A DNA stretch of 32,522 bases from an uncultured Bacilli bacterium (GCA_934096755.1 CAKOMU010000003.1:1-32522); one strand, 5' to 3'; shown: positions 1-8,246, numbered from the stretch's first letter. The notes: a model not told the origin generated them from the sequence alone. Program-made: numbers and translations.

Positions 1-832
1 CTACCTTATAGTTTAAATTTATATTTATAAAATCCTTAAATATTTCTTCAATCCTATTGATATCATTTGTTTCTAAAGACTCAATTAAATCTGTAATTTT
101 TTGATTAGAAACACTACCTATTTCTTTATTTACAAATTCATCTGTAATAACTTCTTCACTCTTCGATAATTGGTCCAATATGCTTAAAGCATCTCTCATT
201 CCACCATCAGCTAAATTTGCAACTTCTTTTAACCCATTATTCTCATATCTAATATTTTCTTGATCACAAACATAAGCAAGTCTTTCTACTATTTCTTGAT
301 CACTTATTTTTCTAAATTCAAATCTTTGACAACGAGAAATTATTGTTATAGGAACACTTTCCAAATTAGTAGTAGCTAAAATAAAAATTACATGTTCAGG
401 TGGTTCTTCTAAAGTCAACAGCAAAGCATTAAAAGCACTTTGACTCAGCATATGAACTTCATCAATAATATACACTTTATATTTTAAACTTGTTGGCATA
501 ATCTTAACATTATTAATTAATTCACGAATTTCTTCTACACCATTATTAGAAGCAGCATCAATTTCAATAATATCTGGATTAGTGTTAAAAGATAGACAAT
601 TTTCGCATTTTTCACAAGCAACACCATTGTTGTTATTCAAACAATTAACTGATTTTGCTAAAATTCTTGCCGTTGACGTCTTACCAGTTCCCCTTGGGCC
701 CGAAAACAAATAAGCATGAGATATTTTTTTTTCTTTAATCGAATTCTTTAATATTTCTACTACATGCTTTTGACCAATCAAGGAATCAAAAGCATCAGGA
801 CGATATTTTCGATATAATACCTTATAATTCAT
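1..832 (-). CDS. dnaX: DNA polymerase III subunit gamma/tau, N-terminal part (runs off window)
   Basis: Clamp-loader ATPase subunit that loads the beta clamp (dnaN product, also in this window) during replication. I translated it by hand from the ATG at 832: it begins MNYKVLYRKYRPDAFDSLIG. The Walker A motif GPRGTGKT lies near residues 45-52, followed by a four-cysteine zinc module, then the Walker B-like IDEVHMLS and the sensor/arginine-finger stretch TTNLESVPITIISRCQRFEF. About 277 codons are present; the remaining domain III and any tau extension lie beyond position 1. The start is supported by a GAGGTG ribosome binding site a few bases upstream. It follows tadA with 24 bases between them, so the two are probably co-transcribed. 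The dnaX-tadA-SRP RNA neighbourhood is also found in Bacillus. Identity is very secure. Confidence 0.96.
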   Translation of the reverse strand, partial: MNYKVLYRKYRPDAFDSLIGQKHVVEILKNSIKEKKISHAYLFSGPRGTGKTSTARILAKSVNCLNNNNGVACEKCENCLSFNTNPDIIEIDAASNNGVEEIRELINNVKIMPTSLKYKVYIIDEVHMLSQSAFNALLLTLEEPPEHVIFILATTNLESVPITIISRCQRFEFRKISDQEIVERLAYVCDQENIRYENNGLKEVANLADGGMRDALSILDQLSKSEEVITDEFVNKEIGSVSNQKITDLIESLETNDINRIEEIFKDFININLNYKV

Positions 833-856
833 TGTTCACCTCACAAACAAATTATA

Positions 857-1291
857 TCATAAATTATTGTTTTTTTCTCGTAATTCTTTAAAAAATTCAC
901 TTAATTTCATACTATAATTTTCTCTATATAATTGTTCGTTAGCATAAACAAATTCTGTTTTATCATACTCTTTTTTACTATCAGGTTTTTCAAGTAAATA
1001 ATAAACCTTATTAATTCTACATTGCTTTAGTATGGATTGACACATTGTGCATGGTTTTAAAGTCACATACAAATCATAATCATTTAAATTCCAATTTTGA
1101 ATTTTTTTACTCAATTGTATTATTGCATTTATTTCAGCGTGACCCAAAATATTATTTTCAACTTCTCTTGTATTAAACGCTTGGGCTTCAATACTTCCAT
1201 CTTTAACTAGAATTGCACTGATCGGTATATCGCCATTTTTATACGCTTTATCTGCTAGTTCCATCAATTTATCATAATATATTTTATTCAT
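857..1291 (-). CDS. tadA: tRNA adenosine(34) deaminase TadA
   Basis: Zinc-dependent deaminase expected to convert the wobble adenosine of tRNA-Arg(ACG) to inosine. The protein is 144 residues from the ATG at 1291. It shows the cytidine-deaminase zinc motifs HAE (residues 51-53; His ligand and catalytic Glu) and PCTMC (80-84; two Cys ligands). The reading frame stays open nine codons upstream, but that extension would overlap the U-tract of the SRP RNA. GGGAGA just upstream of 1291 is a good ribosome binding site, so I take the shorter start. Its place between the SRP RNA and dnaX matches the tadA (yaaJ)-scr-dnaX cluster of Bacillus, with the RNA and tadA swapped in order. A general cytidine/guanine deaminase is possible but less likely given the context. 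Confidence 0.9.
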   Translation of the reverse strand: MNKIYYDKLMELADKAYKNGDIPISAILVKDGSIEAQAFNTREVENNILGHAEINAIIQLSKKIQNWNLNDYDLYVTLKPCTMCQSILKQCRINKVYYLLEKPDSKKEYDKTEFVYANEQLYRENYSMKLSEFFKELREKNNNL

Positions 1292-1304
1292 TTTTTCTCC
1301 CAAT

Positions 1305-1381
1305 AAAAAAGCGCACACAAACAGGGGCTGATTTGGCTGCTATTTTCCAATCCTGACCAGGTTACAGCGTATTTGTTGCAC
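1305..1381 (-). ncRNA. ffs: Signal recognition particle RNA (small bacterial 4.5S type)
   Basis: Read on the minus strand, the core CCTGGTCAGG...GGAA...AGCAGCC is the conserved SRP RNA domain IV. It has a GGAA tetraloop (closed here by A-T pairs) and the symmetric and asymmetric loops that bind Ffh. The flanks (GTGCAACAAA and TTTGTGTGC) pair to close a rod, which is followed by six Ts at 1305-1310 acting as terminator. A promoter sits exactly upstream, giving a predicted transcript of about 71 nt plus the U-tract, at the short end for bacteria and like the small mollicute-type SRP RNAs. It is immediately upstream of tadA. Ends are inferred from promoter and T-tract positions. Confidence 0.93.
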
Positions 1382-1387
1382 AAATAA

Positions 1388-1416
1388 ATATTAACAAATA
1401 ATAAATAAACTGTCAA
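1388..1416 (-). promoter_or_regulatory. SigA-type promoter of the SRP RNA
   Basis: The -35 box TTGACA (1411-1416, perfect) and the -10 box TAATAT (1388-1393) are separated by 17 bases. The start would be at about 1381, the first base of the paired SRP RNA rod. Read-through could also serve tadA and dnaX. Confidence 0.8.
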
Positions 1417-1456
1417 CATATGATTATATTGTTTTAATGAACATCTGTCTTTAAAA

Positions 1457-1472
1457 TATTTCCCAGGCAATA
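1457..1472. promoter_or_regulatory. Degenerate Noc-binding site
   Basis: TATTTCCCAGGCAATA differs at two positions from the Bacillus Noc-binding consensus TATTTCCCGGGAAATA. It lies about 40 bases upstream of the SRP RNA -35 box. It could be a weak or decayed Noc site, or chance. Confidence 0.35.
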
Positions 1473-1614
1473 TGAAATTTTACCAAATTATTTTGTTAAT
1501 AACTTATAATTTAATAAAATAACTTTTCGTTTTTTGGCATATATATGCGAAAAATTGCTTATTAGTAATAATTTTAAATTTAAATTTTCAAATATTTCTA
1601 CAATCACTTAAAAA

Positions 1615-1630
1615 TATTTCCCGGGAAATA
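1615..1630. promoter_or_regulatory. Noc-binding site (NBS), perfect palindrome
   Basis: TATTTCCCGGGAAATA matches the Bacillus subtilis Noc consensus at all 16 positions. The dyad extends to 22 bp (1612-1633). It is the only CCCGGG in the window that I found. The Noc-type protein encoded at 19181-20206 is the likely reader. Confidence 0.85.
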
Positions 1631-1758
1631 TTTGTTAATAACCAATAAAGACTAATTTTATTTATTTTAAGCTGTTTTGGGCAAATTTTAGTTATTTTCT
1701 TACTCAATTTATTTAATTTCTAGTCCAAAACATACATTTGTTCGTATATATTATATAA

Positions 1759-1774
1759 TGTTTCACGTGAAACA
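1759..1774. promoter_or_regulatory. parS: parS site 1
   Basis: TGTTTCACGTGAAACA is an exact match to the conserved chromosomal parS consensus bound by ParB/Spo0J. It is embedded in a perfect 30-bp palindrome (1752-1781). Confidence 0.93.
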
Positions 1775-1838
1775 TTATATATGCCATAATCTAAAAAAAC
1801 TTAAGGTAGTCACAACAATATAAACAGTTTATTAACAA

Positions 1839-1854
1839 CGTTTCACGTGAAACA
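1839..1854. promoter_or_regulatory. parS: parS site 2 (one mismatch)
   Basis: CGTTTCACGTGAAACA has a single outer-base difference from the consensus; the central 14 bp are intact. It is preceded one base away by the DnaA-box-like TTATTAACA (1829-1837). Confidence 0.85.
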
Positions 1855-2016
1855 TTTTTTATTATCAAAATTATTTCTCTGCTTATATAGAAATACTAAC
1901 AAAATATTAACTTAAATATATGTAAAAAATTTAGCTCGTTAATTTACACAGAAATTAAAAACACTATAGTAAGATTAAATTAGTAATAACTGATTTTATC
2001 TACAAATTACCAACAA

Positions 2017-2032
2017 TGTTTCACGTGAAACA
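2017..2032. promoter_or_regulatory. parS: parS site 3
   Basis: Exact parS consensus within a 24-bp perfect palindrome (2013-2036). A DnaA-box-like TTACCAACA (2007-2015) ends one base before it. Confidence 0.92.
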
Positions 2033-2115
2033 TTGTAAGATTTTAATATTAAATTTAATTTTTTTGAATCTTTTTATTGATCTTGTAAATTATACTTCAA
2101 AGACTTGTTCACCAC

Positions 2116-2124
2116 TTATCAACA
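2116..2124 (+). promoter_or_regulatory. DnaA-box-like 9-mer next to parS 4
   Basis: TTATCAACA is the same 9-mer that recurs in both oriC clusters of this window. It ends two bases before parS site 4. Confidence 0.5.
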
Positions 2125-2126
2125 TA

Positions 2127-2142
2127 TGTTTCACGTGAAACA
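2127..2142. promoter_or_regulatory. parS: parS site 4
   Basis: Exact parS consensus. It is flanked on the left by TTATCAACA with a two-base gap. Confidence 0.92.
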
Positions 2143-2258
2143 TCAATTTTCAATGACGGTATAAATAAAATAGGTTCAATTTTTGATTTAAAAATAGACT
2201 AATAATTTAATTTACCATAAAATAATTAATTAAAGTATTTTTTTAAAACAATCACAAG

Positions 2259-2267
2259 TTATCAACA
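2259..2267 (+). promoter_or_regulatory. DnaA-box-like 9-mer next to parS 5
   Basis: TTATCAACA ends three bases before parS site 5, in the same orientation as the one beside parS 4. Confidence 0.5.
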
Positions 2268-2270
2268 CAA

Positions 2271-2286
2271 TGTTTCACGTGAAACA
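2271..2286. promoter_or_regulatory. parS: parS site 5
   Basis: Exact parS consensus within a 22-bp palindrome (2268-2289). Confidence 0.92.
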
Positions 2287-2451
2287 TTGCTTAACTAGTT
2301 AACTTTATTAGTATTATAGTTTAATAAATTATTTTTTTATTACAAACTTAAATTAAAATATTTTTTAAGATAATTGTATTTATTATTAATAAGTTAAATA
2401 TATATATAATTGTAAAAATATAATCAATAGTTAATATTGTTCAATTTACCA

Positions 2452-2467
2452 TGTTTCACGTGAAACA
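2452..2467. promoter_or_regulatory. parS: parS site 6
   Basis: Exact parS consensus within a 20-bp palindrome (2450-2469). It is the site nearest to gyrA and has no DnaA-box-like neighbour. Confidence 0.92.
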
Positions 2468-2606
2468 TGATTTATTTATAAAATAAATTAAATATATAAC
2501 TAATTTTATTAAAATCATAATTATTATTTAAAGCATTAATGATAATTTACAGTATAATTAAGAAACACATACAATTGTGTATACTTTATATATACTCTAA
2601 TATTAT

Positions 2607-2637
2607 AAAAAAAGTCACTAATTTCTTAGTAACTTTT
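2607..2637 (-). terminator. Intrinsic terminator of the gyrBA operon
   Basis: On the minus strand a 12-bp stem (AAAAGTTACTAA with TTAGTGACTTTT, one mismatch, GAAA loop) starts three bases after the gyrA stop and is followed by a run of Ts. Confidence 0.85.
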
Positions 2638-2639
2638 CA

Positions 2640-5117
2640 TTATTGTTCATTTGTAGATTCTACAGATGTTGCTTCTTCACTTTCATTATCAGTAGCATCG
2701 TTGACTTTATCCACTATACTAATTGTAGAAACAATTTGATTATCTTTTAAATTGATTAATCTTAAGCCTTGAGTAACTCTACCAAGTAAAGAAATTTGTT
2801 CAATTGGCATACGCATTGTCATACCGGAATTAGTCATTATAACGACTTCTTGATCTTCGTTAACAATTTTAACACTTACTAAATTACCATTTTTATCGGT
2901 AATATTTAAAGCCTTAACACCTTTACTACCACGTTTAGTTTGTCTAAATTCACAAACTTTTGTTTGTTTGCCGTATCCTTTTTCTGTTACCATTAAAATA
3001 ATATCTTCTTCATTTACTACTTCCAAACAAATACATTTATTATTGTCAAGTGAAATTCCCTTAACTCCAGCAGCAGTTCTTCCCATAACTCTAATTTCAT
3101 TTTCATTAAATTTAACCATTCTACCAGCATCACTACCAAGTAAAACTAAGTCATTACCAGAAGTTTTCTTAACATCAATTAATTTATCATTTTCTCTTAA
3201 AGAAATACATATTTTTCCACTATTTCTTATGTTTTCAAATTCATTTATTAAGGTTTTCTTTACAATACCATCACTAGTTGCAAATAATAAATATTTCGAA
3301 TCATCATTTTTATTTATACCAATCACAGCATTAATCTTTTCATCTTTTTCAATTTGTAATAAATTAACAATTGGAATTCCTTTAGATTGTCGTGAAAATT
3401 CTGGAATCTCATATCCTTTTAATCGATAAACTTTACCTTTATCAGTAAAGAATAAGACAAAATCATGTGTTGATAAGTTGATCATGTGTTCTACATAATC
3501 TTCATCATTTGTGCTCATACCCTTAATTCCTACACCGCCACGGTTTTGAGCCTTAAAAGTATCTGCAGTCGTTCTCTTAATATAACCCTTGTTAGTAAGT
3601 ACTACTAAGATATTTTCTTCAGGTATTAAAGATTCATCTTCAATATAGTCAATCGCTGTCATATCTATTTTGGTTCTTCTTTCATCACTATATTTATTTT
3701 TAATTTCTGTCATTTCATCTTTAATGATACCTAACACCTTGTTATTATCAGCTAAAATGCCACGTAAACGTTCTATTTCAATTCTTAATGCATTTAGTTC
3801 TTCTTCAATCTTTTCACGTTCTAGACCCGTTAAACGACGTAATTTCATTTCTAAAATATTGTCTGTTTGTGCTTCGGTCAATCCAAAACGTTCCATTAAT
3901 TTAGATTTAGCTTCACCATCAGCTTTAGATTCTTTAATAATCTTGATAACTTCATCTAAATTATCAAAAACAATTTTATAACCTTCTAAAATATAAACCC
4001 TTTTTTCAGCCTTATCTAATTCAAATTGTGTTCTTCTAACAATAACTTCTTGTTGATAATCTACATATTTACTAATTATATCTTTTAAACCTAAAGTTCT
4101 TGGCACACCCTTATCTAACATTAAGAAAATAATACCAAATGTGGTTTGAAATGCCGTATGTTTATATAAATTATTTAAAACAACTTGAGGATTAGCATCC
4201 TTCTTTAAAGTAATTGTAATTTTAATTCCGTCTTTTAAATCAGTATGATAATCTGTAATTCCTTCAAGCACCTTATTATGTACTAAATCAGCTACTTTTT
4301 GTTTTAAATCTAACGTATTTACTCCATAAGGTACTTCTTCAATAACAATATAATGTCGTCCATTTTTTTCTTCAATCGTCGCTTTACTTCTTATTGTAAT
4401 AGATCCTCGACCAGTTTCATAAGCTTTTTTTATTCCAGAATTACCTAGAATAATGCCTCCGGTTGGAAAATCTGGCCCTTTAATATATTGCATTAATTCA
4501 TCAGTTGTAATATTAGGATTATCAATATATGCAATACAACCATCAATAACTTCTCCTAAATTATGTGGAGGAATATTTGTTGCCATACCAACAGCAATAC
4601 CCATAGTACCATTTACTAATATATTTGGATATCTTGATGGTAATACTTCAGGTTCTTTATTAGTATCATCATAATTTGGTACAAAATTAACCGTATTCTT
4701 ATTTATATCTCTAAGTAATTCCATAGAAATCTTAGCAAGTTTACTTTCAGTATAACGATAAGCAGCAGCCCTAGGATATTCAATGTTCCCAAAGTTTCCA
4801 TGACCATCAACAAGTAAATAACGATAATTAAAATCTTGAGCCATCCTAACCATTGCATCGTATATTGATGAATCCCCATGAGGATGGTATTTCCCCATTA
4901 CATCACCTACTACAGTTGCACTTTTACGATATTTTTTATCAGGAGTTAAGCCATTTTCTAACATATCATAAATAATTCTTCTATGAACTGGTTTTAACCC
5001 ATCTCTTAAATCCGGAAGAGCTCTAGAAATAATAACACTCATTGAATATTCAATAAAAGAAGACTCTATTTCATTTACTATATTATTTTCTTGTAATCTA
5101 TCTCTACTATGATCCAT
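2640..5117 (-). CDS. gyrA: DNA gyrase subunit A
   Basis: Breakage-reunion subunit of gyrase, which with GyrB introduces negative supercoils ahead of the fork. It is 825 residues, a normal length. The N-terminus SMSVIISRALPDLRDGLKPVHRR is diagnostic. The catalytic tyrosine is Tyr122 in AAYRYTE. The quinolone-resistance region reads HPHGDSSIYD with Ser83 and Asp87 both present, so no classical resistance change is seen. The C-terminal beta-pinwheel includes a GyrA-box variant, QNRGGVG, and the protein ends in an acidic Glu/Asp/Ser-rich tail. A strong TTAGGAGGTT ribosome binding site supports the start at 5117. It lies nine bases after gyrB, so the two are co-transcribed. Confidence 0.98.
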   Translation of the reverse strand: MDHSRDRLQENNIVNEIESSFIEYSMSVIISRALPDLRDGLKPVHRRIIYDMLENGLTPDKKYRKSATVVGDVMGKYHPHGDSSIYDAMVRMAQDFNYRYLLVDGHGNFGNIEYPRAAAYRYTESKLAKISMELLRDINKNTVNFVPNYDDTNKEPEVLPSRYPNILVNGTMGIAVGMATNIPPHNLGEVIDGCIAYIDNPNITTDELMQYIKGPDFPTGGIILGNSGIKKAYETGRGSITIRSKATIEEKNGRHYIVIEEVPYGVNTLDLKQKVADLVHNKVLEGITDYHTDLKDGIKITITLKKDANPQVVLNNLYKHTAFQTTFGIIFLMLDKGVPRTLGLKDIISKYVDYQQEVIVRRTQFELDKAEKRVYILEGYKIVFDNLDEVIKIIKESKADGEAKSKLMERFGLTEAQTDNILEMKLRRLTGLEREKIEEELNALRIEIERLRGILADNNKVLGIIKDEMTEIKNKYSDERRTKIDMTAIDYIEDESLIPEENILVVLTNKGYIKRTTADTFKAQNRGGVGIKGMSTNDEDYVEHMINLSTHDFVLFFTDKGKVYRLKGYEIPEFSRQSKGIPIVNLLQIEKDEKINAVIGINKNDDSKYLLFATSDGIVKKTLINEFENIRNSGKICISLRENDKLIDVKKTSGNDLVLLGSDAGRMVKFNENEIRVMGRTAAGVKGISLDNNKCICLEVVNEEDIILMVTEKGYGKQTKVCEFRQTKRGSKGVKALNITDKNGNLVSVKIVNEDQEVVIMTNSGMTMRMPIEQISLLGRVTQGLRLINLKDNQIVSTISIVDKVNDATDNESEEATSVESTNEQ

Positions 5118-5126
5118 ATTAACCTC

Positions 5127-7049
5127 CTAAAAATCCAAGTTCTTTGCATAAGTAGCATTTTCCTCTATAAACTTACGTCTTGGCTCAACTTCTTCACCCA
5201 TAAGTTTACTAAACGCAGCATCTGCACTAATAGCATCATCTACAGTTATTTTACGAAGAATTCTATGATCAATATCCATTGTTGTTTCATTCAATTCTTC
5301 AGCATCCATTTCCCCTAAACCTTTCATTCTTCCAATTTCATATCTAATATTTTTTTCATTCAAAGTATTAATATACTCATCTCTTTCTTCATCATTTAAA
5401 ACATATTTAGTAGTTTGTCCATGTTTAATTGCATATAAAGGTGGTTGTGCCGCATAAACATACCCAGCTTCCACAATTGGTTTAAAGAAACGATAAAATA
5501 ATGTTAATAATAAAACTCTAATATGCGAACCATCAACATCGGCATCGCTCATTATTATTACTTTATGATAACGCATTTTATTTATATCAAATTCTTGACC
5601 AATACCAGTTCCAAACGCGGTAATAATTGTTTTAATTTCATCATTACTCAAAGCTCTATCAAGTCTTGCTTTTTCAACATTTAAAACTTTTCCTTTAAGA
5701 GGAAGTATCGCTTGAGTCATACTATTTCTTCCTTTAATCGCAGAACCACCAGCTGAATCCCCTTCGACCAAAAATATTTCACAAACACTTGGATCTTTTT
5801 CTTTACAATCAACAAGTTTTCCACCAAAATTTACAATATCTAAATCACTTTTTCTTCTTGTTGCTTCCCTAGCTTTTTTAGCAGCAATTCTTCCACGAGA
5901 TGCACTAATACATTTCTCTACAATAGTTCTCGCTTCATTAGGATTTTCCATTAAAAATCTTTCAAATCCTTGGGAAAATACATCATTAGCAATTTTTCTA
6001 ACTTCACTATTACCTAACTTGGTTTTCGTTTGGCCTTCAAATTGTGGATCCGGATGTTTACATGAAATAATCATCGTTAAACCTTCACGACAATCATCTC
6101 CAATTAAAGCCGCATCATTTTCTTTAAGAATTTTAGCTTTCTTTGCATAATTGTTGATAACTTTTGTTAAAGCTGCTTTAACTCCATCTTCATGAGTACC
6201 ACCTTCATAGGTATTAATATTATTAGTAAATGAATAAATAGAAGGTGTATATGTTTCATTATATTGACATGCCACTTCCACTTCTACGCCATTTTCACTA
6301 CCATCCATATATATTACATCATCATGAATAGCTTTTTTAGACTTATTAAGCATTTCAACATACTCAATAATTCCTCCGTTATACAAAAATACATCATGTT
6401 TTTCAACCGTATCTCTAAGATCATAAAGATTTATTCTAAGTCCTTTATTTAAAAAGGCTATTTCTTGTAATCTTTTATACAAAGTATCATAGTCATAAAC
6501 AGTAGTTTCTCTAAAAATTTCGTCATCTGGTTTAAATCTTACCGTACTTCCGGTTCTTTCTACATCACAAGAATCTATTATTTTTAAAGCTTCCACTGGA
6601 TGACCACCATTTTCAAAACGTTGATAATAAACATTGCCATCACGATAAATTTTTACTTCCAACCATTTTGATAAAGCATTAACAACACTGGCACCAACAC
6701 CATGAAGACCACCAGATACTTTATATCCTTCACCACCAAACTTACCACCAGCATGCAATACTGTAAATATTGTTTCTACTGTTGATAAGCCAGTTTTGGA
6801 ATTTATACCAGTAGGAATACCACGTCCATCATCACGAACTTCAATGATGTCACCTTTATCGACAATTACTTCAATATCATCACAAAAACCAGCTAAAGCT
6901 TCATCTACCGCATTATCAACAATTTCCCAAACTAGATGATGTAGACCTCGTTCCCCTGTGCTTCCTATATACATCCCAGGTCTTTTTCTAACTGCTTCTA
7001 AACCTTCCAAAACTTGGATATCATTATCATTATAATGTGTTTCTTTCAT
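5127..7049 (-). CDS. gyrB: DNA gyrase subunit B
   Basis: ATPase subunit of gyrase, 640 residues. The GHKL ATP-binding elements are visible: EIVDNAVDEA, DGRGIPTG and GGLHGVGASVVNALS. The TOPRIM metal-binding motifs follow: EGDSAGG and DADVDGSHIR. The protein ends DVEPRRKFIEENA-like (here EEVEPRRKFIEENATY), as usual for GyrB. Its ATG overlaps the recF stop codon (ATGA), so translation of the two is coupled. Its TAG stop falls in the leader that carries the gyrA ribosome binding site. ParE is a possible confusion, but the oriC context and the adjacent gyrA make GyrB secure. Confidence 0.98.
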   Translation of the reverse strand: MKETHYNDNDIQVLEGLEAVRKRPGMYIGSTGERGLHHLVWEIVDNAVDEALAGFCDDIEVIVDKGDIIEVRDDGRGIPTGINSKTGLSTVETIFTVLHAGGKFGGEGYKVSGGLHGVGASVVNALSKWLEVKIYRDGNVYYQRFENGGHPVEALKIIDSCDVERTGSTVRFKPDDEIFRETTVYDYDTLYKRLQEIAFLNKGLRINLYDLRDTVEKHDVFLYNGGIIEYVEMLNKSKKAIHDDVIYMDGSENGVEVEVACQYNETYTPSIYSFTNNINTYEGGTHEDGVKAALTKVINNYAKKAKILKENDAALIGDDCREGLTMIISCKHPDPQFEGQTKTKLGNSEVRKIANDVFSQGFERFLMENPNEARTIVEKCISASRGRIAAKKAREATRRKSDLDIVNFGGKLVDCKEKDPSVCEIFLVEGDSAGGSAIKGRNSMTQAILPLKGKVLNVEKARLDRALSNDEIKTIITAFGTGIGQEFDINKMRYHKVIIMSDADVDGSHIRVLLLTLFYRFFKPIVEAGYVYAAQPPLYAIKHGQTTKYVLNDEERDEYINTLNEKNIRYEIGRMKGLGEMDAEELNETTMDIDHRILRKITVDDAISADAAFSKLMGEEVEPRRKFIEENATYAKNLDF

Positions 7050-8140
7050 ATATTATCCTCCTCAACTACACCATCATTAACCTTAATTTTTTTTGCTTTT
7101 GTTAGTGCCTCTTCATATTGAGTAACACTAGTACAAGTAATAAATGTTTGCACTTCTTGATTTAATACTTTCAACAAATTATTAACTTTCTCAGGATCTA
7201 ATTCGCTAAATAAATCATCTAAAATTAAAATTGGATATTCTTGTTTAATTCTTTTAATAACGTTTATTTCCGCTAATTTGAAAGAAATAACAGCATTTTT
7301 ACGTTGACCTTCACTTCCCCATTCTTTCAAATTATTATTATCCAAAATAAACCACATGTCATCATGATGAATTCCATCTATCGTTTTGCCAACACTTAAT
7401 TCCTTTGAATAATTAGTTTGATATTTTTTTAATAATGTTTCTTTATCTTTATTTTTAAAACTTGAAACATAACGTATTTTTAAAACACCTGAACCAAAAA
7501 TTTTTTGATAAATATCAGCTATAAATTCGTTTATTTCTTCAATAAACCTCGAACGATACTTATAAATTAACAAGCCATATTCTATCAATTTCATTGTCAA
7601 AATATCCAAATAATCCGTCGTATTATTCCCATTGATATATAAACTCCTTAAATAAAAATTTCTCTGTTTTAAAATCTTATTATAATTAGTCAATATTATT
7701 AAATATTCTTTGTATAATTGGCTTATCTCAACATTCAACAGTTTTCTTCTTTCAACCGGAGCATCATCAATAATCCTTGTATCGCTAGGATTAAACAAAA
7801 CGACATTAACACGGGAAATATAATCACTAATCTTTTCACATTTTTGATCGTTAATATAAACTAATTTCCCTTCATCCTTTATTTCCAACTTATAATTTGT
7901 TAATTCTTTATTACTTTCTATCTCTCCTTCTACTTTTGCTTTAATCTTTCCCTTTTTAATCATGCATTTATCATTATTAATTCGAAAAGACTTTGTCAAT
8001 GAAAGCATATAAATTGCTTCGATTAAATTGGTTTTACCACTTCCATTAAAACCATATAAGCAGTTAAGAAAATTATCAAAATAAATATTTAAATTTTCAT
8101 AATTTCGAAAATTAGTTAAACGTAAATTGTTAATTTTCAT
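7046..8140 (-). CDS. recF: DNA replication and repair protein RecF
   Basis: SMC-like ATPase that helps load RecA at single-strand gaps. With the ATG at 8140 the protein is 364 residues, begins MKINNLRLTNFRNYENL and has Walker A GFNGSGKTNLIEA near residue 30. The ABC-type signature region reads WGSEGQRKNAVISFKLAE, and Walker B is YPILILDDLFSELD. The frame stays open 20 codons upstream, but the GGGGTGG ribosome binding site and family start favour 8140. It ends in an ATGA overlap with gyrB. A SigA-type promoter lies about 60 bases upstream, so recF-gyrB-gyrA can be transcribed independently of dnaA-dnaN. Confidence 0.96.
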   Translation of the reverse strand: MKINNLRLTNFRNYENLNIYFDNFLNCLYGFNGSGKTNLIEAIYMLSLTKSFRINNDKCMIKKGKIKAKVEGEIESNKELTNYKLEIKDEGKLVYINDQKCEKISDYISRVNVVLFNPSDTRIIDDAPVERRKLLNVEISQLYKEYLIILTNYNKILKQRNFYLRSLYINGNNTTDYLDILTMKLIEYGLLIYKYRSRFIEEINEFIADIYQKIFGSGVLKIRYVSSFKNKDKETLLKKYQTNYSKELSVGKTIDGIHHDDMWFILDNNNLKEWGSEGQRKNAVISFKLAEINVIKRIKQEYPILILDDLFSELDPEKVNNLLKVLNQEVQTFITCTSVTQYEEALTKAKKIKVNDGVVEEDNI

Positions 8141-8207
8141 CAAAACCACCCCTTTAACGTCCACAATTAAAAATTTAAGGTAATTGGTATACCTATACAC
8201 ACCAACA

Positions 8208-8235
8208 ATTATACCATAATTACGAGCCTTTTTAA
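8208..8235 (-). promoter_or_regulatory. Promoter for recF-gyrB-gyrA
   Basis: A minus-strand extended -10 element TGG-TATAAT (perfect hexamer at 8208-8213) has a -35-like TTTAAA (8230-8235) 16 bases upstream. It lies between the comK-like gene and recF and leaves a leader of about 60 nt. Confidence 0.65.
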
Positions 8236-8246
8236 AGCATAAAGAC

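Larger units (their letters stand above)
1382..2606. other. Gene-free centromere-like region beside the origin
   Basis: This is about 1.2 kb of extremely AT-rich DNA between the SRP RNA and the gyrA terminator, with no credible ORF on either strand. It contains the SRP promoter, one perfect and one degraded Noc-binding site, six parS palindromes and several DnaA-box-like 9-mers, listed separately. There is also a 12-bp palindrome GCATATATATGC at 1537-1548 without assigned role. The density of ParB-family sites suggests a dedicated chromosome-partition locus; that function is inferred. Confidence 0.75.

Noticed and set aside
1288..1470. 60-residue minus-strand ORF
   Set aside because: It runs through the SRP RNA and its promoter, has no ribosome binding site and no family-like sequence.
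2539..2739. 66-residue plus-strand ORF at the end of gyrA
   Set aside because: It overlaps gyrA antisense and the gyrA terminator; low-complexity and no ribosome binding site.
2968..6452. Several 62-153-residue plus-strand ORFs inside gyrA and gyrB
   Set aside because: They mirror strong coding sequence on the other strand and show no own start signals.
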